Assembly (NCBI RefSeq): GCF_002155265.1
Contig: NZ_CP021251.1
Location: forward strand, 2,108,001 to 2,172,000
Direction of reading: 5' to 3'
From: Corynebacterium pseudotuberculosis
GTDB taxonomy: Bacteria; Actinomycetota; Actinomycetes; Mycobacteriales; Mycobacteriaceae
DNA: 64,000 nt
Of this stretch, positions 28,349 through 37,525 are shown in pieces. The stretch's first letter is position 1; each line of letters begins with the position of its first letter. Below the pieces are notes generated by a model. It did not search any database. It saw only the letters and a list, made by a program, of their open reading frames with translations, and had not been told where the DNA came from. Both the position numbers and the translations under genes were made by a program.

Positions 28349-29893
28349 CTACACAGTAGGCAATTTTTTCGGGGTAGTAACTATGGGATCAACTTGTGGC
28401 ACTTCTGCAACAGCAGATTCCATGGGCGCCTCTGCGACCTCTTCTTCTATACCTTTAACGGGTTCTGTTTGGGGCTCTTCATCTTTTTCTGACTCTGGAT
28501 CATGGAAGGTACTTAGGTCTTCCAATTCACTCATGGGGCGAGCATGCGATGGTAATCCCAATGTGCTTTCTTCAACGCTAATGGTGGAATCCGTAAATTC
28601 CACGGGCTGATAAGAAAACTCGTTATTCTCTTCGAATAATTTTTCTGCAGAAATCTCCGCATCCGGTATGGATTCATCTACAAATTCATCGCGAAGGCTC
28701 TCTGTGAGTTCTTCTCGCTCCAGATTAGATTCAGTGGTGTAGCGATCAAGCAAACGAGCTTGTTTGGAGCTAAAACGCTGAGTCGGATCCAGCTTCCTAC
28801 GGAACAGGTCATGAATTTTCTCGCGCCGCTCGCGCTCCTCACGAATCTTGGCAAAACCACGTATCCAAGCACCGGCGACAACAACCACAAGAAGAATTCC
28901 TAGGTATCCAAGCGTGGGATATACCAAACCAACCAATTTTTTAAAGCCTAGGAAGGACATCCCGAAGCCCACTAGGCAGGACAACACATAGAACAGATAG
29001 AAGCGCTTTTGATTGTTAGAGGTTAGTCGTTTGGCAAAAGCGTAGAACAAGCCCAGGGTGGTGTTAAAGATCATTCCGATGATGATTAAGGACATAATCG
29101 TGCCTAGTATCGGATGAATCTCATTAACGATAGTGAGCATAGGAACATCGTCGCCTGCAACTTTATCGGCAGAGCGGAACAACGCCAGCGCAGCAAACGT
29201 CAGCATAACTCCAAAGACCAGGCCTCCGAGCAAACCTCCCAGGCCTGCTGCATGAGTGTCAAAGCTGTTGCCACCAATGATTATGGCCATGGAGACACCC
29301 ATCATAAGAGCCAGGCCAACGTAGTTCAGAGCGGACAAAGTCCAATGCGGTGTAGCTCCATTAATAGTGGAAGCAGCCGCATTGAGCGACTCTGTATCAG
29401 CATCGCTAGTAGCCAGCGCGTAAACGATGGCTATGCCCGCAAAAATAATAATCAGCGGGGTGATTGCACCAATAACGTTGGTGATCTTATCGACGTCGAG
29501 AAGCCCAGCTAGCAGCACTAGCACCAGCATCAATACTGTTCCTACCCAGAGGGGAAGGCCAAACTGCTGGTTGAGGTTTGAGCCCGAACCCGCAAACATC
29601 ACCACGCCTGTAGCAAACAGCGTAATAAGCACCGAAATATCGAGGATACGGGCAATAATAGGGTGAGAAATACTGGTGAGGACCGAACCGTGGTCATTAG
29701 CAAGGAAGTAACTCCCTAGCTGGATAGAGGCCATGCCGGTCAACGCCATAATCAGGCCAGCGAGCGCCGCACCTATAATGCCCATCGTTCCAAAGGCCAC
29801 AAAGTACTGGAGTACTTCCTGACCTGTGGCAAATCCAGCACCGATAACGATGCCAACAAAAGCCATAGCGATGGTGATTGATTTTTTGAGCAT
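28349..29893 (-). CDS. YkvI-like 10-TM transporter-fold membrane protein with long acidic C-terminal tail
   Basis: About 514 residues from ATG 29893. The first 345 residues form about ten membrane spans in a LeuT-type arrangement starting FVGIVIGAGFATGQEVLQYF, a segment typical of the YkvI family, whose substrate is unknown. The last 170 residues are cytoplasmic, begin with a basic coil (KIREERERREKIHDLF) and turn strongly acidic with many Glu and Ser. Such a tail is not part of the basic family fold and may bind partners. Same strand as betP, separated by about 150 bases. Confidence 0.78.
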   Translation of the reverse strand: MLKKSITIAMAFVGIVIGAGFATGQEVLQYFVAFGTMGIIGAALAGLIMALTGMASIQLGSYFLANDHGSVLTSISHPIIARILDISVLITLFATGVVMFAGSGSNLNQQFGLPLWVGTVLMLVLVLLAGLLDVDKITNVIGAITPLIIIFAGIAIVYALATSDADTESLNAAASTINGATPHWTLSALNYVGLALMMGVSMAIIIGGNSFDTHAAGLGGLLGGLVFGVMLTFAALALFRSADKVAGDDVPMLTIVNEIHPILGTIMSLIIIGMIFNTTLGLFYAFAKRLTSNNQKRFYLFYVLSCLVGFGMSFLGFKKLVGLVYPTLGYLGILLVVVVAGAWIRGFAKIREERERREKIHDLFRRKLDPTQRFSSKQARLLDRYTTESNLEREELTESLRDEFVDESIPDAEISAEKLFEENNEFSYQPVEFTDSTISVEESTLGLPSHARPMSELEDLSTFHDPESEKDEEPQTEPVKGIEEEVAEAPMESAVAEVPQVDPIVTTPKKLPTV

Positions 29894-29996
29894 GGTGAAG
29901 TGCTCATTCCTTTCAACAATGATAAAAATTCCGCTCACATGCTATACGAGCATCGGAAATACATTCTTTGCGGGCACTTTGTGCGCGCAGCTATAG

Positions 29997-30028
29997 GAGG
30001 TGGCGAATCTTTGAGCCCTCGCCACCTC
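29997..30028 (-). terminator. Hairpin after betP
   Basis: Perfect 10-bp stem GAGGTGGCGA (29997-30006) / TCGCCACCTC (30019-30028) directly after the betP stop. No clear T-run on either strand. Confidence 0.55.
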
Positions 30029-30040
30029 TTAACAATAGTT

Positions 30041-32032
30041 CTATGACGTTTTGGTGGCTTTGGCTGCTGGTGCGCGCTTTTTATCATGACGCACCTTGCG
30101 CTTTACCTGTGCGCGTCGCTTCTTCTCATGTTCGAGATGGATACGACGCTCGCGAGCAAGACGCGAAGCAAACCGCTGCTGTTCACGATAATCAAGATAG
30201 ATTTCATCGTTTCGTAAATCCTTGAGGATCGCAAACATCAGAAGCACAATAACAATCAGGAATGGGCTAGCAGCGATGATCGTAATGTTTTGAAGATTAC
30301 GCAAAACATCGTCGCCGCCGGTAACCAACATGGTCATTCCGATCAAGGCCACCAAGATGCCCCAGCACGCGGAAACATACTTATTGGCATCAGTCTGTCC
30401 GCTCTGGCTCATAGAGCCCATGACAGTAGAGGCAGAATCCGCAGAAGTAATAAAGAAAGTTGCTAGCAAGACCACTGCGATTATCCCAGCTATCTGCCCA
30501 CCTGGAAGAGAATGCAACAAATCAAAAAGTTGGTATTCTGCGGAGCCATCCCCGTAGATAGATTTTCCCTGTTGTTCCAGATGGATGGCTGTACCACCAA
30601 AAATGGCAAACCATACGATGGACACTGCAGACGGGATGAGGGTAACGCCAAAAATAAACTCCCGGATTGTACGTCCTCGCGAAATACGAGCTAAGAACAT
30701 TCCTACAAAGGGACTCCAGGAAATCCACCATGACCAGTAGAAGATGGTCCATGAGCCTAACCACTCGCCCGCTGTGCCGTCAGCCGATTCTGCGGTGCGC
30801 CCAATCATCTCAAAGAAGTTAGACAAATAAGCACCGATTGATCCAGGAATCAGATTGAGGATCGTTACAGTCGGACCAAGTACAAATACAAAGAGGGCTA
30901 CTAAAGCGGCCAACACCATGTTTGCGTTGGAGATATATTGAATTCCCTTGCCCACACCAGACATAGCAGAAAGCAAATATGCCAAGGTGAGTACGGAAAC
31001 AATAGCGATAATAGTGCTCATACCGGGATTGGTAATGATTCCCGCGGCATCTAATCCAGCGCTAATTTGTGTCGCACCAATTCCTAGGGAACAAGCAGTA
31101 CCAAAGATAGTAGCGATAATCGCCAAGATATCTACGATTCTTCCAACCCAGCCCTTTGCGCCCTTTTCCCCAATCAACGGGGTGAAAGCAGAGCTCAGCA
31201 GTTGCCTACGCCCGAGTCGGAATGTGCTGTAAGCAATTGCCAGGCCAAAAATGCCATAGATAGCCCAGGGGTGCAAAGTCCAGTGCAACAGCGTGGTGCT
31301 CATGGCATGGCCTACATGGCGTGGCTCATGATTTGGAACACCGTTGAGATAATTCCCCAAAGGCTCCGAAGCCCCGTAGAACATCAGACCGATCCCCATG
31401 CCCGCAGCAAACATCATGGCTATCCATGAAACGGTTGAGAATTCTGGGGCTTCATCATTACGACCGAGCTTGATCGTGCCAAAGTTGCTAACTGCGATCA
31501 CTATGGCAAAAACAAGGAAAACCGTAGTAAAGAAGATAAACGCCCAGCCAAAGTCGCTCACAACAAAGCTCAGTGCGTCGCTGGCAAAGGTGGAAAAGCT
31601 TGAGGTACCAAAGATTCCCCACAGCACCACGGCAAGAACGCCGACGAAGGCCGGGATTGTGACCTTCCAATCAATGCGAGCCTCGGAGTCCTCCCCCTCA
31701 AATGTAATTTTTTCTTCCGGCAAGTTTGAGACTGCACGGATTTTGTCTTCACCCGAGATCATTGCCGCCAATTGTGCGGTTGCGCTGGTTGCCCCTACGG
31801 AGCTGGGCGCGTTCTCTTTTCCGTTGCCACTTCCAACTATTTCTGTTGTTGAATCCGCGGCGTTGTGGTTCTTATCGGAAGAGTCAGCAGTGATGGATGA
31901 ATCTGAAGGATCCACCGAAGCACCTGATGTCTCCTCTGGATCAGTGCCCTGCGCCAAAATACTCGCAGAACCCTGTGCGCTGCCAAGATCAGCCGCGCTA
32001 TCCTTTGGATCAAAATGTTCGGAATCGGTCAT
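30041..32032 (-). CDS. betP: Glycine betaine transporter BetP (BCCT family)
   Basis: Sodium-coupled, osmotically activated importer of glycine betaine. 663 residues, twelve spans. Family core: [18 protein letters not shown], the Gly-rich unwound helix [37 protein letters not shown]. The C-terminal 50 residues ([10 protein letters not shown] onward, ending in many Lys/Arg) match the BetP osmosensory tail. The acidic, Ser-rich N-terminal part is about 125 residues, roughly double that recalled for C. glutamicum BetP (595 aa). Divergent from pmt; a GTAACA-type repeat lies upstream. Confidence 0.88.
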   Translation of the reverse strand: MTDSEHFDPKDSAADLGSAQGSASILAQGTDPEETSGASVDPSDSSITADSSDKNHNAADSTTEIVGSGNGKENAPSSVGATSATAQLAAMISGEDKIRAVSNLPEEKITFEGEDSEARIDWKVTIPAFVGVLAVVLWGIFGTSSFSTFASDALSFVVSDFGWAFIFFTTVFLVFAIVIAVSNFGTIKLGRNDEAPEFSTVSWIAMMFAAGMGIGLMFYGASEPLGNYLNGVPNHEPRHVGHAMSTTLLHWTLHPWAIYGIFGLAIAYSTFRLGRRQLLSSAFTPLIGEKGAKGWVGRIVDILAIIATIFGTACSLGIGATQISAGLDAAGIITNPGMSTIIAIVSVLTLAYLLSAMSGVGKGIQYISNANMVLAALVALFVFVLGPTVTILNLIPGSIGAYLSNFFEMIGRTAESADGTAGEWLGSWTIFYWSWWISWSPFVGMFLARISRGRTIREFIFGVTLIPSAVSIVWFAIFGGTAIHLEQQGKSIYGDGSAEYQLFDLLHSLPGGQIAGIIAVVLLATFFITSADSASTVMGSMSQSGQTDANKYVSACWGILVALIGMTMLVTGGDDVLRNLQNITIIAASPFLIVIVLLMFAILKDLRNDEIYLDYREQQRFASRLARERRIHLEHEKKRRAQVKRKVRHDKKRAPAAKATKTS

Positions 32033-32185
32033 ATATCCATCATGTCTGTTAAATTTTTCGAATCAAATGCACAGCGCCGTAATACCCAGTCTTATCCGAA
32101 CGATAGGCCTCAAAGGGCATCTCTTCATGGCACCGTAAATTCCCAGCAAGGCACCCAAAAATCAGCGGTTATGACATTTTCCCAA

Positions 32186-32204
32186 ATTACAAAATGGTAA
32201 CAAT
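32186..32204. promoter_or_regulatory. Direct repeat upstream of betP (MtrA-type site?)
   Basis: ATTACA (32186) and GTAACA (32197) are 11 bases apart start to start, the same geometry as the repeat upstream of rpf2. Located in the betP-pmt divergent region, about 155 bases before betP. Binding by MtrA is inference. Confidence 0.35.
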
Positions 32205-32407
32205 TCCTAGGAGTGCCAAGAAAAACCAGTTTTTGAGCAAATTCGGTCGTTTTTTGGGTGCCACCCAACACTTCTTTTTTATAGGTGCGCTGCACAACTT
32301 CAAAAAATATGCACCAATCTCTTCTTTATTTTCCCAAGAGAAATGTGACATGTCCCCAGAGCGGATTGAGCAGGCGACCTTTAGTTCTGTTACGCATACG
32401 CAATAGA

Positions 32408-34141
32408 ATGTCCCCCGTGACCTCTCCTAAAAATTATGCAGACGATCGTAGCTCCACAGCACCGCATCTTCCGTTAGGAAAATCCTCCGACGATGCGGGC
32501 TACAGTCACGACGCTACTGCCACAGGAGTGCTGTGCGATGATCCAGCTATAACGCCTGGCTCGGCGCCCCCTAGGCGGCGTCGAAAAGCTACATTCTCCG
32601 GCAGGTTTACGCATCTGCCCACTCCTTCCCAGCCACGTAGTTATCGTTGGGGAAGGGTCGATACGATTTCGACTCTCATCATCGCCGCTTTAGCTTTATT
32701 AACGCGTTTTCTCGGGATCACTACCGCCACGGCTTCCAATACCCCGGTGTTCGATGAGAAGCACTACGTGCCACAAGCCTGGGACATAGTGGAATCATGG
32801 ATTAATCCCGTTACGGGTGGCATCGAATCCAACCCTGGTTATGGACTAGTAGTGCACCCCCCTTTAGCAAAACAATTGATTGCTATAGGTGAATGGCTCT
32901 TTGGTTACTCTCCCTTGGGCTGGCGCCTTGTCCCGGCGCTCTGCGGCACCGCTGTGGTACTTCTCACTATGGCGATTGCGCGGCGACTGAGCGGCTCACC
33001 TTTTGTCGCTTTCTGCGCAGGTCTCCTTGCAGTTGTGGACGGCGTACTCGTTGTTACCTCTCGGTTTGGGATGCTTGACATCATCCAGGTCTTATTTATT
33101 GTGGCTGCCGCCTGGGCACTGATCCGCGATCATCAACAAATGGAGGATCGCATGTATCAAGCCTGGTCTGCAGGGTTGCTCACTGAACCCGGCATCCGGG
33201 CGGGGTTTCGCTGGTGGCGCTTCACCGCAGGCGTCTTCCTAGGCTGTGCGTTATCAGTAAAATGGTCCGGCCTGTACTACATGGCCTTTTTTGGAGTCAT
33301 GATAGTCGTCCTCGATGCTTTGCGACGCCGCCGCTACGGCATCCGCCGCCCTTGGAGCGAAGCTACGCTTTTCGACGCCCTCCACTCTTTCCTATCGCTG
33401 GTCGTAGTGCCCATTGCACTCTATGTGTGGAGCTGGAGAGCATGGTTTGCCTCCGAAACTTCTGTGTACAGGCACGCCGCTACCGACGGAACCATAGAGA
33501 CGTCTAGCTGGTTGCACCATCTCCCTGAAGCCATCGCCGGATGGTTGTATTACCATCAGAGTGTCCTGGCGTTCCATTCCTCGCTCACCACATCCAACGG
33601 GCACAGCCACCCTTGGGATTCCAAACCGTGGTCCTGGCTCGCGGCAACACGCCCAATTTTGTATTACTCCTCCACCAATATTCCGTGTGAAGAAGATACC
33701 TGCCGCCGCATGATCTATCTCTTTGGCACCCCTGCAATTTGGTGGCTGACAGTGCCAGTTTTATGTTGGGCGCTCTGGCGCATGGTGATCCACAAAGATC
33801 TGCGCTTCCTCATTCCTTTTGTGGCATTCCAAGCGGGGTTCCTCCCATGGGTGGCAAGCTACGACCGGCAAATGTATTTTTTCTATGCCACAGCGCTCGT
33901 GCCTTTTACCATCGTTATCATTTCTCTCATCCTGGGTACGCTCTATGGTCGTGGCGCCGTACTTCAGTGGAGAAAACTACAACGCATTGGCATTCCCCAT
34001 CTGACGGTTGGGTCGCTCACAGTAATTCTTTACTTAGCGCTCGCCGTGGCTATGTTCGGCTATTTCTCTCCCATTATCTATGGAATCCGCATCACCGATA
34101 ACTACTTTAACCAGCTCATGTGGCTAAACAGCTGGCAATAA
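32408..34141 (+). CDS. pmt: Protein O-mannosyltransferase (GT39)
   Basis: Membrane enzyme that transfers mannose from polyprenyl-phosphate mannose to Ser/Thr of exported proteins. 577 residues from ATG 32408; the frame is open to 32285, but the added stretch is not protein-like. About ten spans after a soluble N-terminal segment of about 90 residues. The catalytic Asp-Glu pair is in NTPVFDEKHYVPQ in the first external loop. In mycobacteria pmt is beside rsmI; here betP and the YkvI-like gene lie between. Confidence 0.93.
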   Translation: MSPVTSPKNYADDRSSTAPHLPLGKSSDDAGYSHDATATGVLCDDPAITPGSAPPRRRRKATFSGRFTHLPTPSQPRSYRWGRVDTISTLIIAALALLTRFLGITTATASNTPVFDEKHYVPQAWDIVESWINPVTGGIESNPGYGLVVHPPLAKQLIAIGEWLFGYSPLGWRLVPALCGTAVVLLTMAIARRLSGSPFVAFCAGLLAVVDGVLVVTSRFGMLDIIQVLFIVAAAWALIRDHQQMEDRMYQAWSAGLLTEPGIRAGFRWWRFTAGVFLGCALSVKWSGLYYMAFFGVMIVVLDALRRRRYGIRRPWSEATLFDALHSFLSLVVVPIALYVWSWRAWFASETSVYRHAATDGTIETSSWLHHLPEAIAGWLYYHQSVLAFHSSLTTSNGHSHPWDSKPWSWLAATRPILYYSSTNIPCEEDTCRRMIYLFGTPAIWWLTVPVLCWALWRMVIHKDLRFLIPFVAFQAGFLPWVASYDRQMYFFYATALVPFTIVIISLILGTLYGRGAVLQWRKLQRIGIPHLTVGSLTVILYLALAVAMFGYFSPIIYGIRITDNYFNQLMWLNSWQ

Positions 34142-34357
34142 GGCAATAAAAGGCCACCCGTACTCCGTAGCTTGTTCGGCGGTTGTGATTTTGTTCGAGG
34201 CTAAGGCCAGCACGTATATTGTTCGACCGGACTGCGTGACGGACAACGTGTTGGCATGGACAAGACAGCATTGAATACGACTGGTTGGCCAGCAATAATC
34301 TTTAAAAATGGACGCACTTTGATACTCAGCCCCCTACACAAGTACGGGTGGTCTTGT

Positions 34358-35041
34358 TTAGGAATGCGGCGAAGCCGTGAGCGATCGTATCCCCTGCGAG
34401 ACTATCGCCCAACCTTTATGGGATAGCCATGACCACAACAAACACAGCACGGACAAGAAAAGAAGCCCCAGCTGCAATGCGGAAGAGCCAGAAAGCTCGC
34501 CAAATATTAGTTCTTTAGCTCCCAGGCCAAAACTGAAAGTCCACAAGGCACCGAATAACGGCAGCAGCCCTCCCGTAATGCGGGGTTGCCATGCGGCAAA
34601 GAAAAGACCGAAGGCTAAGGCACAACGTGTAGCGGCGGCCTCCGACAAGAGCCTTTCATGCATAGTGTCTACGTTTCCTAGCGCGTCGGCAGCCTGTGAG
34701 CCCGACTGGATGAGCAGAACTATGGCCCATGCTGCCCAACCTATGCCCAAGAGCACCATGATCACTCGCGCTAAAGCGAGGTTCCAGGCTCTTGTCGCGG
34801 CTTGTTGCCGCCACATAGGCTCTACGCCGGCCAGAATGGCCTCAGATAAGTCAGGAGCGTTTTCCCGTTCCGTGGCATCGCCAAAGGCAAGTGAACGGTT
34901 AAACCGGGCGGCTTCCTCATAAAACGCACGACATTCCAAGCATGTAGAGAGATGCGCATCAAGCACATCGTCATCGATTCCAGTGGGTTCGCCGTCGAGC
35001 CTAGCGGACAACGCCGCTTGCACGTGATCACAGGTCAGCAC
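34358..35041 (-). CDS. Membrane protein with zf-HC2 (anti-sigma-type) N-terminal domain
   Basis: 227 residues. N-terminal HxxxCxxC zinc motif (LDAHLSTCLECRAFYEEA), typical of zinc-binding anti-sigma factors, followed by four or so membrane spans (about 85-225). No sigma factor gene is adjacent, so an anti-sigma role is unproven; the four-span C-terminal part is unlike single-span anti-sigmas. GTG start lies inside the end of the DoxX gene (14-base overlap), so translation is probably coupled. Confidence 0.75.
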   Translation of the reverse strand: MLTCDHVQAALSARLDGEPTGIDDDVLDAHLSTCLECRAFYEEAARFNRSLAFGDATERENAPDLSEAILAGVEPMWRQQAATRAWNLALARVIMVLLGIGWAAWAIVLLIQSGSQAADALGNVDTMHERLLSEAAATRCALAFGLFFAAWQPRITGGLLPLFGALWTFSFGLGAKELIFGELSGSSALQLGLLFLSVLCLLWSWLSHKGWAIVSQGIRSLTASPHS

Positions 35042-35441
35042 GGGTCAAAACCCCATCAAGACTTGCGCGTCCAGCGCCAAAAACAACGATCATGAGCAGC
35101 GCTACGATCATGACAAGTGGATACTCTATCCCGTTATTTGTCACGAAAAGCCCCTCAGTGAGATGCACAAAATAAATAGCGGCGCACACCAACAAAGCCA
35201 GAGCACCCGCCACAAAAGTGGTCAAGATGCCTACGACCAATAATGAGCCGCCCACCAACTCGCTAACCGCAGTGAGATAAGCGGACAGCTTAGGTTGCGG
35301 CACTCCCGCCGCGCTAAAACGGCCTGTGGTCTCCACAACTCCTGTACGGAAAAATTTGTCAAAGCCATGGGCTACAAAAACGAGTCCTAGCACAAGCCTT
35401 AACAATAAAAGAGCTATATCTCTAACTATCGGTTGATCCAT
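35028..35441 (-). CDS. DoxX-family membrane protein
   Basis: 137 residues with four membrane spans; starts with LLRLVLGLVFVAHGFDKFF, the DoxX signature, followed by GRFSAAGVPQPKLSAYL. In mycobacteria DoxX works with superoxide dismutase and a thiosulfate sulfurtransferase in a membrane complex for oxidative stress; none of these partners is nearby. Overlaps the zf-HC2 gene. Confidence 0.85.
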   Translation of the reverse strand: MDQPIVRDIALLLLRLVLGLVFVAHGFDKFFRTGVVETTGRFSAAGVPQPKLSAYLTAVSELVGGSLLVVGILTTFVAGALALLVCAAIYFVHLTEGLFVTNNGIEYPLVMIVALLMIVVFGAGRASLDGVLTRADL

Positions 35442-35464
35442 TACCAGAGTGCCTTTAAGTGAAA

Positions 35465-36628
35465 TTAGCCTGCACGGCGTGGTTGCTCATAATGATCAAA
35501 TCCAGAAGGATCGGAATCATTGAGGGGTGAGCGGATGCTCTCAAGGAATTCAAAGTCTGGGCTATCGTCATCGATCTCTAGCACAACAGCTCCTGGTCGA
35601 CGCAGACGGTTCGGTATGCCCAGTTCCTCGTCCGCCACGTTCCGAACCCCCAAACGAGCCCTGCGTAGCTGGCGGATACGTCGCTGCCGCAAGCGTTGCT
35701 CAGCCCTGACCTGCTGCCGCAATGCCCAAAGATAGAAGGAAGTTAAAACGATAACTACAGCGGTAGCGACCCAGGCCCATCCTCCTATTGAAACGGAAAG
35801 AATCAAAGCCAACATCAGGGCGATACCTAAGGCGCCTACGGTACGGCGACGCCTCCGGTAGAGATCAGCATGCTTAAGGGCATCAGCTTGTGGGTCCCAT
35901 CCACCGCGGGCGCTCCTGCGTGCGGCAAACTGTATGTCTTCCTCAGTCAGCTCAGAGTCGCCGGTTCCTATGTACCCCTCGGGATCTGTAAAAGCATCCG
36001 CCGTGTTGTGTTCGGCAGGAACAGAGACAGACTCCGTTATCTCCGTCGGATACATAAGATCGTCAGGAGAGTAATAAGAATCATCGATCTCATAACGCTC
36101 GCTCTGGGATTCTAAAGCCTCAGCGTCCACCTCAGAGTTTTCTGGGTCTTTGTTATCTAAAGCATCGGCTGTATCAGCATCTTCTAGGACGTCTTCGCCC
36201 TCATCTGCCGACGCTACAACAGAGGAATCGCCTGCGGCTGGAATCTCTTTTACCAACTCGCCGTCCACGATCGCTGCATGAGTCTTGTTCTGCTTGGAAG
36301 AAAATTTTCCGGCGGCGTTAGTAAAGATAGAACCCAGCGTTTTATCGGAGGGTTCGTCGATCAAGACATCTTCAAACTCATCCGCTTGCACAAGTTCATA
36401 CTTTTCTTCCTCCTCGTGGAAGTCAAAGTGATGCGCTCGCACGTCGCTGGACTTTACGCGGGGACGACGCTTCCCCTGCAGCTCTTTGCTTCCGCCCTCG
36501 TAAACAACTCGAGTGTCGTCGAAGGCCTCGCCGGCCTTTCTAATGGGCTTCTGGCTACGAAGCAGCCAGGGTGCCAGCACAAACAACCACACCAAGACGA
36601 TGAGGACGATGACCACGGTTCCGGACAC
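35465..36628 (-). CDS. glpR: GlpR-like membrane receptor of the gephyrin-like protein Glp
   Basis: 387 residues: an N-terminal span (VVIVLIVLVWLFVLAPWLL), a long acidic disordered cytoplasmic segment (about 25-265), two adjacent C-terminal spans (about 270-315) and a basic RRIRQLRRARLG stretch. In C. glutamicum a membrane protein encoded near the MoeA-like Glp acts as its receptor at the divisome; position and architecture match that partner and mycobacterial Rv0996. Naming is from memory of that system, not a similarity search. GTG start. Confidence 0.68.
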   Translation of the reverse strand: MSGTVVIVLIVLVWLFVLAPWLLRSQKPIRKAGEAFDDTRVVYEGGSKELQGKRRPRVKSSDVRAHHFDFHEEEEKYELVQADEFEDVLIDEPSDKTLGSIFTNAAGKFSSKQNKTHAAIVDGELVKEIPAAGDSSVVASADEGEDVLEDADTADALDNKDPENSEVDAEALESQSERYEIDDSYYSPDDLMYPTEITESVSVPAEHNTADAFTDPEGYIGTGDSELTEEDIQFAARRSARGGWDPQADALKHADLYRRRRRTVGALGIALMLALILSVSIGGWAWVATAVVIVLTSFYLWALRQQVRAEQRLRQRRIRQLRRARLGVRNVADEELGIPNRLRRPGAVVLEIDDDSPDFEFLESIRSPLNDSDPSGFDHYEQPRRAG

Positions 36629-36789
36629 GGGGTTTGCCTTTCGATGAGTTGGACGATGTGCAGCGATAGGCCATGTTCTACCCTGCGCACAATGCTCAAA
36701 GGTAGAGTGAGCGACCAGTGGGATGATCGCAGATCAAAGTAAGCCCACGTTCAACTTGTAGTCCTCCAGAGTATCGCTTTATCTGGCGG

Positions 36790-37506
36790 CTAGGAGGAGG
36801 CACGCCGGTAACCGCGCGCGTGAATCAAGCGAGTAACCGCATCCTGGCTGAACTCATCATTGGTGAGCGCCACAAGGAAGTGATCACGCCACTCACCAAA
36901 AATATGCAAGTTACGCTGTAGATACCCTTCTTCCCTAAAACCGTTAGCCTCAAGAATTTTGCGGGAAGCCACGTTTTCCGGCAAAAAAGTGGCCGTTACT
37001 CTATGCACGCCTACTCGCTTAAAAGCGTGATCCACCCCCAAGCCACATGCAGCAGTGGCAATTCCTTGCCCTGCATAGGAGCTATGCACCCAGTACCCTA
37101 TCCAGCATTCAGAAATAGCACCATGCTGAATCCCGCCTAGCGTAAGCTGCCCTACAAATTTTCCTTCGACCTCGATCACAAAAGGTACCGCACTGCCCAT
37201 ATCTGCAAGCTGCTTTATAGAGAAGAAGAAACTCCGCCACATGCGCGACGAATGCGCGGTTTCCCACGAGTCCACAACTGTGGGTTCCACCGACTCAAGG
37301 ATCTCTCGGTCGGAAAGCCGCATCATACGCCAGGCGGCACCGTCGCTAAGCTGCAACGGTCGAAGCCGCACCGACTTTTCTTGAGTCGCAGAATCTCCAG
37401 GAAGCACAAGAGTCTCTGTGTATTCGCCCCAGCCGGGGTGTACGGGGTCGACGGGGCCGCGCGCAGGACGATGCGGGCGCCCAAAACGATTAAGCAAAAA
37501 GGACAT
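36790..37506 (-). CDS. rimJ: GNAT acetyltransferase, RimJ-like
   Basis: Acetyl-CoA-dependent N-acetyltransferase, 238 residues. Acetyl-CoA site HSSYAGQGIATAACGLGVDHA (shown here as Gly-rich loop AGQGIATAA), strand with VTATFLPENVASRKILEANG and FREEGYLQRNLHIFGEWRDH typical of RimJ/RimL. The N-terminal 25 residues (GRPHRPARGP) are basic and outside the family core. ATG start; 19 bases after glp, so co-transcribed with it, as in mycobacteria (Rv0995). Confidence 0.87.
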   Translation of the reverse strand: MSFLLNRFGRPHRPARGPVDPVHPGWGEYTETLVLPGDSATQEKSVRLRPLQLSDGAAWRMMRLSDREILESVEPTVVDSWETAHSSRMWRSFFFSIKQLADMGSAVPFVIEVEGKFVGQLTLGGIQHGAISECWIGYWVHSSYAGQGIATAACGLGVDHAFKRVGVHRVTATFLPENVASRKILEANGFREEGYLQRNLHIFGEWRDHFLVALTNDEFSQDAVTRLIHARGYRRASS

Positions 37507-37525
37507 GGGCGGGTTCTGCTATTTC

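Noticed and set aside
31398..32138. Long plus-strand frame (246 codons) opposite the betP 5' part
   Set aside because: Antisense to a clear BCCT transporter; low-complexity product, no ribosome site, explained by biased codons on the other strand.
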